DNA of 64,000 bases from Roseococcus thiosulfatophilus (GTDB lineage Bacteria; Pseudomonadota; Alphaproteobacteria; Acetobacterales; Acetobacteraceae), in NCBI RefSeq assembly GCF_017311575.1, contig NZ_JAFFQY010000003.1, forward strand, positions 1 through 64,000, written 5' to 3'. A program made the translations under genes and the position numbers. This document shows positions 9,081 through 17,656 of the stretch, one piece after another. The notes beneath the pieces are model-generated. The model had not been told where the DNA came from. It worked only from the letters and a program-made list of their open reading frames with translations, and made no database searches. How positions within the stretch are numbered: the stretch's first letter is position 1; the number at the start of each line of letters is the position of its first letter.

Positions 9081-9104
9081 GGGGCGCGCGGCTTGCCGCG
9101 CCCC
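9081..9104 (+). terminator. Stem-loop after tsf
   Basis: GGGGCGCG (9081-9088) and CGCGCCCC (9097-9104) form an 8-bp GC stem with an 8-base loop, 22 bases after the tsf stop. It is a plausible terminator of rpsB-tsf, with no T run. Confidence 0.45.
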
Positions 9105-9120
9105 TGACCCCTGCTAAACT
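9093..9120 (+). promoter_or_regulatory. Putative sigma70-type promoter for the pyrH operon
   Basis: TTGCCG (9093-9098) and TAAACT (9115-9120) lie 16 bases apart, each matching four of six consensus positions, 87 bases before pyrH. This supports separate transcription of pyrH-frr-uppS and following genes, but the -35 box overlaps the preceding stem-loop, so the call is tentative. Confidence 0.3.
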
Positions 9121-9143
9121 CCGCCGGCCTGCACGGCCGGCGG
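9121..9143 (+). repeat. Perfect inverted repeat in the pyrH leader
   Basis: CCGCCGGCC (9121-9129) and GGCCGGCGG (9135-9143) form a perfect 9-bp stem with loop TGCAC. It begins right after the putative -10 box, so it would lie at the very 5' end of a pyrH transcript; it could also be a second tsf terminator stem. Confidence 0.4.
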
Positions 9144-9206
9144 GCCGTTCACGGCCGGCCCACCCGCGCCGCTTCCCACTGCGCCTTCAACAAGAGCGGA
9201 ACACCC

Positions 9207-9932
9207 ATGAGCGAAACGCCCGTCTACAAGCGTGTGCTGCTGAAGGTGTCCGGCGAGGCGCTGATGGGGGACCGCAACTACGGCCTCGACACCGGCACGC
9301 TGAAGGCCATCGCGAACGACATCAAGGGCGTGGTGGAGCTGGGCGTGCAGGTCGCGCTGGTCATCGGCGGCGGCAATATCTTCCGCGGCATCGCGGGTGC
9401 CGCGACGGGCATGGACCGCGCCCAGGCCGATTACATGGGCATGCTGGCGACGGTCATGAACGCGCTGGGCATGCAGTCGGCGCTGGAGCAGATCGGCGTG
9501 CAGACGCGGGTGCAGAGCGCCATCCCCATGGCCTCCATCTGCGAGCCCTATATCCGCCGGCGTGCCATCCGGCACATGGAGAAGGGAAGGGTGGTGATCT
9601 TCGCCGCCGGCACGGGCAACCCCTTCTTCACCACCGACACCGCGGCGGCCCTGCGCGCGGCCGAGATGGGCTGCAACGCCCTTCTGAAGGGCACGCAGGT
9701 GGACGGCGTCTATGACAGCGACCCGCGCCGCAACCCGGACGCCCAGCGCTTCACCACGCTGAGCTACCTGGAGATGCTCTCCCGCGACCTGGCCGTGATG
9801 GACGCGGCCGCGATTTCCGTGGCGCGGGAGAACCATCTTCCCATCGTCGTCTTCAACATCCATGAACCCGGTGCCTTCACCGAGGTGATGCTCGGCCACG
9901 GCCGCTTCACCACCGTGACCGACACCCCCTGA
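9207..9932 (+). CDS. pyrH: Uridylate kinase (UMP kinase)
   Basis: A 241-residue bacterial UMP kinase of the amino-acid-kinase fold, which makes UDP from UMP with ATP and is usually a hexamer activated by GTP. Conserved features are [10 protein letters not shown] at the N terminus, the glycine loop [10 protein letters not shown], and the C-terminal ATP-binding region with [15 protein letters not shown]. Start ATG 9207 is preceded by GAGCGG. It lies 15 bases before frr, the standard order in this clade. Confidence 0.96.
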   Translation: MSETPVYKRVLLKVSGEALMGDRNYGLDTGTLKAIANDIKGVVELGVQVALVIGGGNIFRGIAGAATGMDRAQADYMGMLATVMNALGMQSALEQIGVQTRVQSAIPMASICEPYIRRRAIRHMEKGRVVIFAAGTGNPFFTTDTAAALRAAEMGCNALLKGTQVDGVYDSDPRRNPDAQRFTTLSYLEMLSRDLAVMDAAAISVARENHLPIVVFNIHEPGAFTEVMLGHGRFTTVTDTP

Positions 9933-9947
9933 CCGCGAGGCGAACCC

Positions 9948-10523
9948 ATGGCGGCCCCACCCCCCGACCTCAAGACGCTCAAGGCTGATCTCGTCCGCCG
10001 CATGGACGGCGCGATGGAGACGCTCAAGAAGGAATTCACCGGGCTGCGCACCGGCCGTGCCTCGCCCTCGCTGCTGGAGCCCATCCGCATCGAGGCCTAC
10101 GGCAGCAACCAGCCGCTGAGCCAGCTCGGCACCGTTTCGGTGGGCGGGCCCTCCATGCTGTCGGTCCAGGTCTGGGACCGTTCGGTGGTGAAGGCGGTCG
10201 AGATCGGCATCCGCGATTCGGGCCTGGGCCTGAACCCGCAGACCGAAGGCCAGACCATCCGCGTGAACCTGCCTCCGCTGACGGAACAGCGCCGCAACGA
10301 ACTGGCCAAGACCGCGGCCAAGTATGCGGAAGGCGCGAAAGTGGCCGTGCGCGGCGTGCGCCGCGACGGCATGGAGCAGATCCAGGGCTGGAAGAAGAAG
10401 TCCGAGATCGGCGAGGATGACGCCAAGCGCTGGTCCGACGAGGTCCAGAAGCTGACCGACGAATATGTGAAGAAGATCGAGCAGGTCACCGCCGAGAAGG
10501 AAAAGGACATCAAGACCGTCTGA
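9948..10523 (+). CDS. frr: Ribosome recycling factor
   Basis: Ribosome recycling factor, 191 residues. With EF-G it splits post-termination ribosomes. The LRTGRASPSLLEPIRIEAYG block and the C-terminal helix (EDDAKRWSDEVQKLTDEYVK) are intact. Start ATG 9948 has GAGGCGAACCC upstream. Its stop codon overlaps the uppS start (TGATG), so translation is probably coupled. Confidence 0.97.
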   Translation: MAAPPPDLKTLKADLVRRMDGAMETLKKEFTGLRTGRASPSLLEPIRIEAYGSNQPLSQLGTVSVGGPSMLSVQVWDRSVVKAVEIGIRDSGLGLNPQTEGQTIRVNLPPLTEQRRNELAKTAAKYAEGAKVAVRGVRRDGMEQIQGWKKKSEIGEDDAKRWSDEVQKLTDEYVKKIEQVTAEKEKDIKTV

Positions 10524-11263
10524 TGTCCTCCTTGCCCGCCACCGCGGCGGGCGTGGGCGCCCCGCCGCCCCGCCACGTCGCCGTCATCATGGACGGCAAC
10601 CGGCGCTGGGCCCAGGCACGGGGGCTGCCCGTCGCGCTCGGCCACCGGGCGGGCGCGGACGCGGCACGGCGCACCATCGAGGCGGCCATCCGCTCGGGCG
10701 TGTCCTGGCTGACCCTTTTCGCCTTCTCCTCCGAGAACTGGGCGCGGCCGGCCGATGAGGTGCAGGAACTGACCGGCCTGCTGCGCCACTATCTGCGGGC
10801 CGAGGTGGGGCACCTCACCAAGGAAGGCGTGCGCCTGCGCGTGATCGGCGACCGCGAGCGATTCGGTGCCGAGACCCGCGCCGCCATTCTCCAGGCCGAG
10901 GAACGCACGGCGGGCGGCGCGCGGCTGAACCTGACGGTGGCCCTTTCCTATGGCGCGCGGGCCGAGATCCTGGCCGCAGCGCGGGCGGTGGCGGCCGCCG
11001 CCCAAGCGGGCCAGCTGGACCCCGCCACGCTGGATGAGACGGGCTTCGGCGCCAGGCTCTTCACGGCGGGCATGCCCGACCCCGACCTCATCATCCGCAC
11101 CTCGGGCGAGCAGCGCATCTCGAACTTCCTGCTGTGGCAGGCCGCCTATGCGGAACTGGTCTTCCTGCCCGTGCTCTGGCCCGATTTCGGCGCGGAGCAT
11201 TTCGACGCGGCCCTGGCCGATTTCGCCGCCCGGGAGCGCCGGTTCGGCGCCAGGGTGGGCTGA
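10523..11263 (+). CDS. uppS: Isoprenyl transferase (undecaprenyl diphosphate synthase)
   Basis: A 246-residue cis-prenyltransferase that condenses isopentenyl diphosphate units to undecaprenyl diphosphate, the lipid carrier for peptidoglycan and surface glycans. The catalytic Asp is residue 24 in VIMDGNRRWA; LFAFSSENWARP and the C-terminal DLIIRTSGEQRISNFLLWQ motif are present. It overlaps frr by one base (TGATG) and is followed by cdsA, the usual order. Its product would also supply the glycan-export genes at 57-64 kb. Confidence 0.95.
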   Translation: MSSLPATAAGVGAPPPRHVAVIMDGNRRWAQARGLPVALGHRAGADAARRTIEAAIRSGVSWLTLFAFSSENWARPADEVQELTGLLRHYLRAEVGHLTKEGVRLRVIGDRERFGAETRAAILQAEERTAGGARLNLTVALSYGARAEILAAARAVAAAAQAGQLDPATLDETGFGARLFTAGMPDPDLIIRTSGEQRISNFLLWQAAYAELVFLPVLWPDFGAEHFDAALADFAARERRFGARVG

Positions 11264-11299
11264 GGCCATGGGCAAGGCGCACCGGCCAGGCTGACAGGA

Positions 11300-12118
11300 A
11301 TGCAACGCTGGGGAGATCTGCGGAAGCGGGCGCTGACGGCGGCGCTGCTCGGGCCTGCCGCGCTGGCCTGCATGTGGCTGGGCGCCGAGTGGTGGGCCGG
11401 CCTCATGGCCATCTGCGTGGCCGGCATGGCCTGGGAGTGGGTGCGGCTCTGCGGGGGCTCCACCCGCGTCATGCCGGGCATGCTGGTGCCGGGCGTGGTT
11501 CTGCTGGCCGGGCTATTGGCCGTGCTGGGCCTTTCGCTCTGGGGGCTGCTGGTGCTGGCGGCCGGCGCCTATGGGGCGCAATGGGTTGCCCGGCACCCGC
11601 TCGGGCGCGTGCCGCCGCTCTGGCTCGGCTTCGGGGTGGTCTATATCGGTCTGGCGGGCATCGCGCTGATCGAGCTGCGGGCCGATGACCGGGTGGGCCG
11701 CGACAACGTCATCTTCCTCTTCCTGGTGGTCTGGGCCTCGGACATCTCGGCCTATCTGGCGGGGCGGGCCTTTGGCGGGCCGCGCCTTGTGCCGTCCATC
11801 TCGCCGAACAAGACCTGGTCCGGGGCGCTGGGGGGGCTCGGTGGCGCCATGCTGGTGGGGCTGCTGGCGGCCATGGTCTTCACCTCCGAGTTCTCGGTGG
11901 CGCATGTGCTTCTGGTGGCGGCGGTGCTGGGCCTCGCCGCCCAGGCGGGGGATCTTTTGGAAAGCTGGATCAAGCGCCGATTTGGGGTAAAGGATTCCTC
12001 GGGCCTGATCCCCGGCCATGGCGGGCTGCTGGACAGGCTGGACGGCGTGCTGGCCGCGGCCCCGGTGGGCGCCCTGATCGGGGTGCTGCTGGGCGCCGGC
12101 GTGCATCTTTGGAGGTAG
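11300..12118 (+). CDS. cdsA: Phosphatidate cytidylyltransferase
   Basis: CDP-diacylglycerol synthase, 272 residues, an inner-membrane enzyme with about eight hydrophobic segments. It makes CDP-diacylglycerol for phospholipid synthesis. The family signature is complete near the C terminus: SWIKRRFGVKDSSGLIPGHG followed by GLLDRLD. Start ATG 11300 (MQRWGDLRKR) follows CTGACAGGA. The end of the gene contains the Shine-Dalgarno sequence for dxr (GGAGGT). Confidence 0.93.
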   Translation: MQRWGDLRKRALTAALLGPAALACMWLGAEWWAGLMAICVAGMAWEWVRLCGGSTRVMPGMLVPGVVLLAGLLAVLGLSLWGLLVLAAGAYGAQWVARHPLGRVPPLWLGFGVVYIGLAGIALIELRADDRVGRDNVIFLFLVVWASDISAYLAGRAFGGPRLVPSISPNKTWSGALGGLGGAMLVGLLAAMVFTSEFSVAHVLLVAAVLGLAAQAGDLLESWIKRRFGVKDSSGLIPGHGGLLDRLDGVLAAAPVGALIGVLLGAGVHLWR

Positions 12119-12120
12119 TC

Positions 12121-13302
12121 TTGGGTCCATCGCGCCGCATCACCGTGCTGGGGAGCACCGGCTCCATCGGGCGCAGCACCATGGCCTTGCTGGAGGCCGC
12201 CCCCCCGGGCCGCTTCGCCGTGGAGGCGCTGGTCGCGGGCCGGGACGTGGCCACGCTCGCCGCCCAGGCGCGCCGGCATGGCGCGCGGCTGGCCGTGGTG
12301 GCGGACCCCGAGTGCGGCCCCGCCCTGGCCGAGGCGCTGGCCGGCAGTGGAATCGAGACCGTGTGCGGCCCGGAGGCGGTGATTGATGCCGCCGCCCGCC
12401 CGGCCGACTGGACCATGGCCGCCATCGTGGGCGCGGTGGGGCTGGGCAGCACCATGGCCGCGCTGGCCCGGGGCGGCACGCTGGCCCTGGCCAACAAGGA
12501 GAGCCTGGTCTGCGCCGGCCCCCTGGTGCTGGAGGCGGCGCGGGCCGGCGGCGCCACCCTGCTGCCCGTGGATTCCGAGCACAACGCCATCTTCCAGGCG
12601 CTGATGAGCCGTGGCGGGGATGGCTTTGCCGCCGTCGAGAAGATCATCCTGACCGCCTCGGGCGGCCCCTTCCGCCAGGCGAGCCTCGCGCAGATGGCCC
12701 AGGCCACGCCCGAGCAGGCGGTGCGCCACCCCGTCTGGTCCATGGGCGCCAAGATCAGCGTGGACAGCGCCACCATGTTCAACAAGGGGCTGGAGCTGAT
12801 CGAGGCCGCGCGCCTGTTCCCGGTGCGCCCGGAGCAGCTGGAGGTGCTGGTCCACCCGCAATCGGCCGTGCATGGGCTGGTGCAATACGCCGATGGCTCG
12901 CTCATCGCGCAGCTCGGCACGCCCGACATGCGCACCCCCATCGCCCATTGCCTGGCCTGGCCCGACCGGATGGCAGTGGATGTGGGTCGGCTCGACCTCG
13001 CGGCGCTGTCCAGGCTGGAATTCGAGGCGCCGGACCCGGTGCGCTTTCCCGCCCTGCGCCTCGCCCGCGCGGCGCTGGCCGCCGGCGGGGGCGCGCCCTG
13101 CGTGCTGAACGCGGCCAATGAGGTGGGGGTGGCGCTGTTCCTGGCGCGACGCCTGGGCTTCCTCGACATCGCGGCCGTGGTGGAGGAGACGCTGTCCGCG
13201 CTGGGCGGGCAGCCCGTGGATGATTTGGCCTCCGTGCTGGAACTGGATGCGGCGGCGCGCGCCCGCGCGACCGACATCGCCGCCCACCGCGCGGCCGCCT
13301 GA
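12121..13302 (+). CDS. dxr: 1-deoxy-D-xylulose 5-phosphate reductoisomerase
   Basis: DXR, 393 residues, the NADPH-dependent enzyme that commits deoxyxylulose phosphate to the MEP isoprenoid pathway. It shows the cofactor loop VLGSTGSIGRST, LANKESLVCAG, and the metal/substrate motif VDSEHNAIFQ. The start chosen is TTG 12121, because GGAGGT at 12111-12116 lies just upstream; an in-frame TTG at 12109 is possible but would sit before that site. No ATG is available near the N terminus. It runs straight into rseP (9-base gap). Confidence 0.93.
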   Translation: MGPSRRITVLGSTGSIGRSTMALLEAAPPGRFAVEALVAGRDVATLAAQARRHGARLAVVADPECGPALAEALAGSGIETVCGPEAVIDAAARPADWTMAAIVGAVGLGSTMAALARGGTLALANKESLVCAGPLVLEAARAGGATLLPVDSEHNAIFQALMSRGGDGFAAVEKIILTASGGPFRQASLAQMAQATPEQAVRHPVWSMGAKISVDSATMFNKGLELIEAARLFPVRPEQLEVLVHPQSAVHGLVQYADGSLIAQLGTPDMRTPIAHCLAWPDRMAVDVGRLDLAALSRLEFEAPDPVRFPALRLARAALAAGGGAPCVLNAANEVGVALFLARRLGFLDIAAVVEETLSALGGQPVDDLASVLELDAAARARATDIAAHRAAA

Positions 13303-13311
13303 GGAACCGAA

Positions 13312-14427
13312 ATGTTGGATTTCCTGCCCGAGACGCTGCGGACCATCCTGGCCTTCCTGGTGGTGCTGGGCGTGCTGATCTTCTTCCACGAACTGGGCCA
13401 TTACCTCGCCGCGCGCTGGCGGAAGGTGCATGTGGACGTGTTCAGCATCGGCTTCGGCCGGGCGCTGGCCCGCTGGACCGACCGGCAGGGGACCGAATGG
13501 CGCCTGGCCTGGATTCCGCTGGGTGGCTACGTGAAGCTGCATGGGCATATTCCCTCCGAGGAACTGCCGCCCGAGTCGCGCATTGCCGAGCGCCCGGGCC
13601 AGACCTTCCATGACAAGCCCGTTCGGGACCGCGCCATCATCGTCGCCGCCGGGCCGGTGGCGAACTTCGTGCTGGCCGCCGTGCTCTTCGCGGGGCTCTA
13701 CGCCACCTTCGGGGCGCCGCGCGACATGACGACGGTGGCCGCGGTAGGCCCCGGCTCGCCCGCCGAAATCGCCGGCCTGCAGCCCGGCGACGCCATCATC
13801 GCCCTGGATGGCGAGCGGGTGGTCCGCTTCGACCAGGTGCAGCGCCACATCCAGCCGCGGGCGGGCCAGCAGGTCCGCGTGACGGTGCAGCGTGACGGGC
13901 GTGAGCTGGACCTCGTCGCCACGCCCGTGCCGCGACCCGGGAGCGAGGCCGAACCCGTGGGCATCTTGGGCGTGCAGGGCGGGCAGGGGCGCTTCGAGCG
14001 CCTGGACCCGCTGAGCGCCCTGGGCGCCGGGGTGGTCCAGACCTACGACATGAGTGTCGCGACGCTGACCGGCATCTGGGAGATGATCACCGGCACCCGC
14101 AGCGCGCGCGACATGGGCGGGCCCATCCGCATCGCGGAGGTTTCGGGCCAGGCGGCCACGCTCGGAATCGTGCCGTTGATCAACCTGATGGCGCTCCTGT
14201 CCATCAGCCTCGCGCTGCTGAACCTTTTCCCCATTCCGCTGCTGGATGGCGGGCACCTCATGTTCTATGCCGCCGAGGCCATCCGCGGCCGACCGCTGCC
14301 GGCCCGGGCCCAGGAATATGGCTTCCGGCTGGGCTTCGCCCTGCTCATCTCGCTGTTCGTCTTCGTCACCTTCAACGACATCGCCCACGGCTCCATCGGC
14401 CGCTGGATCGGTGGCCTGCTGGGGTGA
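13312..14427 (+). CDS. rseP: RIP site-2 metalloprotease RseP
   Basis: A 371-residue membrane-embedded zinc metalloprotease that cuts anti-sigma factors and remnant signal peptides inside the membrane. The HExxH zinc site is at residues 26-30 (FFHELGHY) in the first transmembrane segment. A single PDZ domain spans about residues 140-205 (VGPGSPAEIAGLQPGDAII), and the third zinc ligand motif is NLFPIPLLDGGH. This is shorter than the E. coli protein, which has two PDZ domains, as is usual in alphaproteobacteria. It lies between dxr and bamA, the normal place. Confidence 0.94.
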   Translation: MLDFLPETLRTILAFLVVLGVLIFFHELGHYLAARWRKVHVDVFSIGFGRALARWTDRQGTEWRLAWIPLGGYVKLHGHIPSEELPPESRIAERPGQTFHDKPVRDRAIIVAAGPVANFVLAAVLFAGLYATFGAPRDMTTVAAVGPGSPAEIAGLQPGDAIIALDGERVVRFDQVQRHIQPRAGQQVRVTVQRDGRELDLVATPVPRPGSEAEPVGILGVQGGQGRFERLDPLSALGAGVVQTYDMSVATLTGIWEMITGTRSARDMGGPIRIAEVSGQAATLGIVPLINLMALLSISLALLNLFPIPLLDGGHLMFYAAEAIRGRPLPARAQEYGFRLGFALLISLFVFVTFNDIAHGSIGRWIGGLLG

Positions 14428-14446
14428 GGGGGGCGGATTTCCCCCT

Positions 14447-14470
14447 GGGGTGGCGGCACGCCGCCGCCCC
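14447..14470 (+). terminator. Stem-loop between rseP and bamA
   Basis: Arms 14447-14457 (GGGGTGGCGGC) and 14460-14470 (GCCGCCGCCCC) form an 11-bp stem with one T-G wobble. No T run follows. It may attenuate transcription into bamA or shape the bamA leader. Confidence 0.35.
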
Positions 14471-14518
14471 GTCTATGTTCGCGCCTGTTCCGTTCCAGAA
14501 CGAAGGGATGGCTTTTCC

Positions 14519-16840
14519 TTGAGCCTCACGCTCCGCGTCCTGCTTCTCGCCAGCGCCACGCTCGTGGCCCTGCCGCAACCCTTCGCGGAGGCCCAGCCGC
14601 GCGCGGGCGCGCCGCGCGCCGCCCAGTCCGGGGATGTCGTCACCTCCGTGGTGGTCCGCGGCAACCAGCGCATCGAGGCGGACACCATCCGCAGCTACAT
14701 GCTGGTCCAGCCCGGCGACGTCTATGAGGCCGACCGGGCGGACCGCAGCCTGCGGGCGCTGTTCGCCACGGGCCTGTTCCGAGACGTCCGCATCGGCCGC
14801 GACGGCGCGACGCTGGTGGTGGAGGTGGTCGAGAACCCCATCGTCAACCGCGTCGCCTTCGAGGGCAACCGCCGCATCTCCGACGACGTGCTGCGCCAGG
14901 CGACCCAGCTGCGTGAGCGCGCGGTGCTGACGCCCCAGCTGGTTCAGCTCGACCGCCAGGCGATCCTGGACACCTATGCCCGGCGCGGCCGCTTCGGCGC
15001 GGTGGTGGAGCCGAAGCTGATCGAGCTCGACCAGAACCGGGTGAACCTGGTCTTCGAGATCACGGAGGGCCCGACGGCGCTGGTCGCGCGTGTCAACTTC
15101 GTGGGGAACACGGGCTTCTCGGACGCGCGGCTGCGCGACGTGGTGGCAACGAAGGAGCAGGCCTTCTACCGCATCCTTTCCACCTCCGACAGCTTCGACC
15201 CTGAGCGCCTGGCCTTTGACCGGGAGCTGCTGCGCCGCTACTACCTGCGCAACGGCTACCCCGACGTGCAGATCGGCCCCGCGACGGCGGAGCTGGCACC
15301 GGACCGCAGCGGCTTCTTCATCACCTTCACCATCAATGAAGGGCCGCGCTACACCTTCGGCGACATCGACATCACCTCCGCCTTCCCGGACCTTGATCCG
15401 GCCACGCTGCGCCGCTTCCTGGAGGTGGCGCCCGGCGGCACCTATGACGGCGACGCGGTGGAACGGACCTCGCAGGCGCTGTCGGACGCGGCCAATCTGC
15501 GCGGCTTCCCCTTCGTCGAGGTCCAGCCGCAGATCACGCGCGACACCGAGGCACGGCGGGCGAACATCACCTTCGCGCTGACCGAAGGCCCGCGCGTCTA
15601 CATCGAGCGCATCGACATCAGCGGCAACACCCGCACCCAGGACCGGGTGATCCGCCGCGAGTTCCGCCTGGCCGAGGGCGATGCCTTCAACGCCGCGCAG
15701 ATCCGCCGCTCGCGCGACCGCATCCGCAACCTGGGCTATTTCGGCGACATCACGATCAACAACGCGCCGGGTTCCGCACCCGACCGGACGATCGTGGACA
15801 CCCGCGTGGTCGAGCGTGCGACGGGCGAGATCAGCCTGGGCGGCGGCTTCTCGACCGATGCGGGCTTCCTGGCCGATTTCGGCATCCGCGAGCGGAACCT
15901 GGGCGGCACCGGCATTGACGCGCGCATCAACACCACCATCGCGCAGCGCCGCAGCCAGGTGGACCTGTCGGTCACCGACCCCTCCTTCCTCGACCGCAAC
16001 CTCGCGGTCGGCGGCGATCTCTTCTACATCCAGCGCGACCTGCGAAGCGTCTCGGGCTTCGACGAGCGCCGGGCGGGTGTGTCGCTGCGCGCGGGCTATG
16101 AATTCAACGAACGTCTGCGGCAGTCCTGGTCCTACAGCGTGGTGCAGCGCCAGATCTCGAACATCCAGCCTGGCTCCTCGCGCTTCGTGCTCGAGCAGGC
16201 GGGGACGACGATCCTCAGTCAGGTGAGCCAGACGCTGACCTATGACGTGCGCGACAACCCCCTCGACACCCGGCGCGGATATGTAATCCGGCTGGGCAAT
16301 GACGTGGCGGGTCTGGGGGGCGATGTGGCCTACCTCCGCACGCGGCTGGACGGGGCGCTCTTCCTGCCGCTGGAGCAGCTGCTGGGCGACCCGGACTTCG
16401 TGCTCAGCATCTCCGGCAGCTTCGGCATCCTGAACGGCTTCGACCGCGGCCGACGGGACCGCATCGTGGACCGCTTCTTCCTGGGTGGCGAGAACCTGCG
16501 CGGCTTTGCCGTGGCGGGCGCCGGCCCGCGCGACATCGCCTCGCGCGACGCGCTGGGCGGGCGCCTGATGTGGACGCAGTCCACGGAGCTGCGCTTCCCG
16601 CTGCCCGTGCCTTCGGAGATCGGCCTCGTCGGCCGGGCCTTCGTGGATGTGGGCTCGCTGTCGCGCACCGTGACCGGCCCTGGCATCGGCGACGATGCCA
16701 CGCCCCGTGTGGGCGCGGGCGTGGGCGTGTCCTGGCGCAGCCCCTTCGGTCTGATCAACATTGACGTCGCCCAGGCGATCGCCAAGCAGAGCTACGACGA
16801 GACACAGGTTGTGCGTTTCGGCTTTGGCACCCGCTTCTGA
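14519..16840 (+). CDS. bamA: Outer membrane protein assembly factor BamA
   Basis: BamA, 773 residues, the central outer-membrane insertase: signal peptide (LRVLLLASATLVALPQPFAEA), five POTRA domains over about residues 35-385, and a C-terminal 16-strand barrel ending in VRFGFGTRF with the usual terminal Phe. Barrel markers include RGFAVAGAGPRD and VGRAFVDVGSL. The start is uncertain. TTG 14519 gives a standard signal peptide and has AAGGGA 11 bases upstream; GTG 14450 is in frame but inside a stem-loop. A four-codon ATG frame (14508-14522) ends in TGA overlapping the TTG. It is cotranscribed with the chaperone gene skp. Confidence 0.94.
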   Translation: MSLTLRVLLLASATLVALPQPFAEAQPRAGAPRAAQSGDVVTSVVVRGNQRIEADTIRSYMLVQPGDVYEADRADRSLRALFATGLFRDVRIGRDGATLVVEVVENPIVNRVAFEGNRRISDDVLRQATQLRERAVLTPQLVQLDRQAILDTYARRGRFGAVVEPKLIELDQNRVNLVFEITEGPTALVARVNFVGNTGFSDARLRDVVATKEQAFYRILSTSDSFDPERLAFDRELLRRYYLRNGYPDVQIGPATAELAPDRSGFFITFTINEGPRYTFGDIDITSAFPDLDPATLRRFLEVAPGGTYDGDAVERTSQALSDAANLRGFPFVEVQPQITRDTEARRANITFALTEGPRVYIERIDISGNTRTQDRVIRREFRLAEGDAFNAAQIRRSRDRIRNLGYFGDITINNAPGSAPDRTIVDTRVVERATGEISLGGGFSTDAGFLADFGIRERNLGGTGIDARINTTIAQRRSQVDLSVTDPSFLDRNLAVGGDLFYIQRDLRSVSGFDERRAGVSLRAGYEFNERLRQSWSYSVVQRQISNIQPGSSRFVLEQAGTTILSQVSQTLTYDVRDNPLDTRRGYVIRLGNDVAGLGGDVAYLRTRLDGALFLPLEQLLGDPDFVLSISGSFGILNGFDRGRRDRIVDRFFLGGENLRGFAVAGAGPRDIASRDALGGRLMWTQSTELRFPLPVPSEIGLVGRAFVDVGSLSRTVTGPGIGDDATPRVGAGVGVSWRSPFGLINIDVAQAIAKQSYDETQVVRFGFGTRF

Positions 16841-16862
16841 GCGCGAGGATAGGCATTTGCGT

Positions 16863-17639
16863 ATGAACCTGTTTCGCATTCACCCCGCCCCCGTGATGGG
16901 CGCGGTCGTCCTGGGTTTGGTCGCCGGGCTGGGCTCCGCCCCTGCGGTGGCGCAGCAGCAGCAGTGGTTCGTCCCGCAGCAGGGCCAGGCGCCCGCCCAG
17001 CAGCAGCGCCCCCCCGCGCAGCGCCCGGCCGCCCAGCCGGCCCGGCCCGCGGCCACGCAGCAGCCCACGGCCGTCATCGGGATCGTGGACATTCCCGAGG
17101 TGCAGCGCGTCTCCACCGCCTTCAACCAGGTGCGCGAGGAGATCGAGCGCCGCCGCAACCGCCTGAACGAGGACCTGCAGCGCGAGCAGACCAACTGGCG
17201 CGAGGCGCAGCAGCAGCTCGCCACCCAGCGCGCCCAGCTCAGCGCCGACCAGATTCGCGCCCGCGAGCGTGAGCTGCAGGAGCGCATCACCGACAGCCAG
17301 CGCATCTTCCGCAACCGCAGCCAGCACATCGAGGTGGCGGCCCAGCAGGCCCTGGTGCAGATCGAGGAATCGCTGGCCAACATCGTGCGGCAGGTGGCGC
17401 AGGCGCGGAATGTGAACATGGTCTTGCCGCGGCCGCTGGTCATCATGAACGACCCGGCCTTCGACCTGACGGACGAGGTGGCGCAGCAGTTCAACCGCGC
17501 CACCCGCGAGGTGCAGATTCCGCCCGAGAATGACGGCAGCAGCCCGCCGGCCACGCCCAGTGGCGCGGCGCCCGCGGCCCCGCCGGCGGCACCGGCCGCC
17601 CGCCCGGCGACGCCGCCGGCCCAGCCCCCCCGCCGCTGA
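16863..17639 (+). CDS. skp: OmpH/Skp family periplasmic chaperone
   Basis: A 258-residue OmpH family protein. An N-terminal signal peptide (VMGAVVLGLVAGLGSAPAVA) is followed by a Gln/Pro/Ala-rich linker, the core with IGIVDIPEVQRVSTAFNQV, a long coiled-coil region about residues 95-170, and a low-complexity Ala/Pro tail in the last 30 residues. Skp holds unfolded outer-membrane proteins for BamA. The family is usually about 160-200 residues, so both the linker and the tail are expansions. Start ATG 16863 (MNLFRIHPAP) lies 22 bases after bamA; a TTG two codons earlier is also possible. Confidence 0.85.
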   Translation: MNLFRIHPAPVMGAVVLGLVAGLGSAPAVAQQQQWFVPQQGQAPAQQQRPPAQRPAAQPARPAATQQPTAVIGIVDIPEVQRVSTAFNQVREEIERRRNRLNEDLQREQTNWREAQQQLATQRAQLSADQIRARERELQERITDSQRIFRNRSQHIEVAAQQALVQIEESLANIVRQVAQARNVNMVLPRPLVIMNDPAFDLTDEVAQQFNRATREVQIPPENDGSSPPATPSGAAPAAPPAAPAARPATPPAQPPRR

Positions 17640-17656
17640 GGGCGGCCCCGTGCGCC

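Noticed and set aside
9121-9160. Possible riboswitch in the pyrH leader
   Set aside because: The palindromes there are simple GC stems without any riboswitch core I can recognise.
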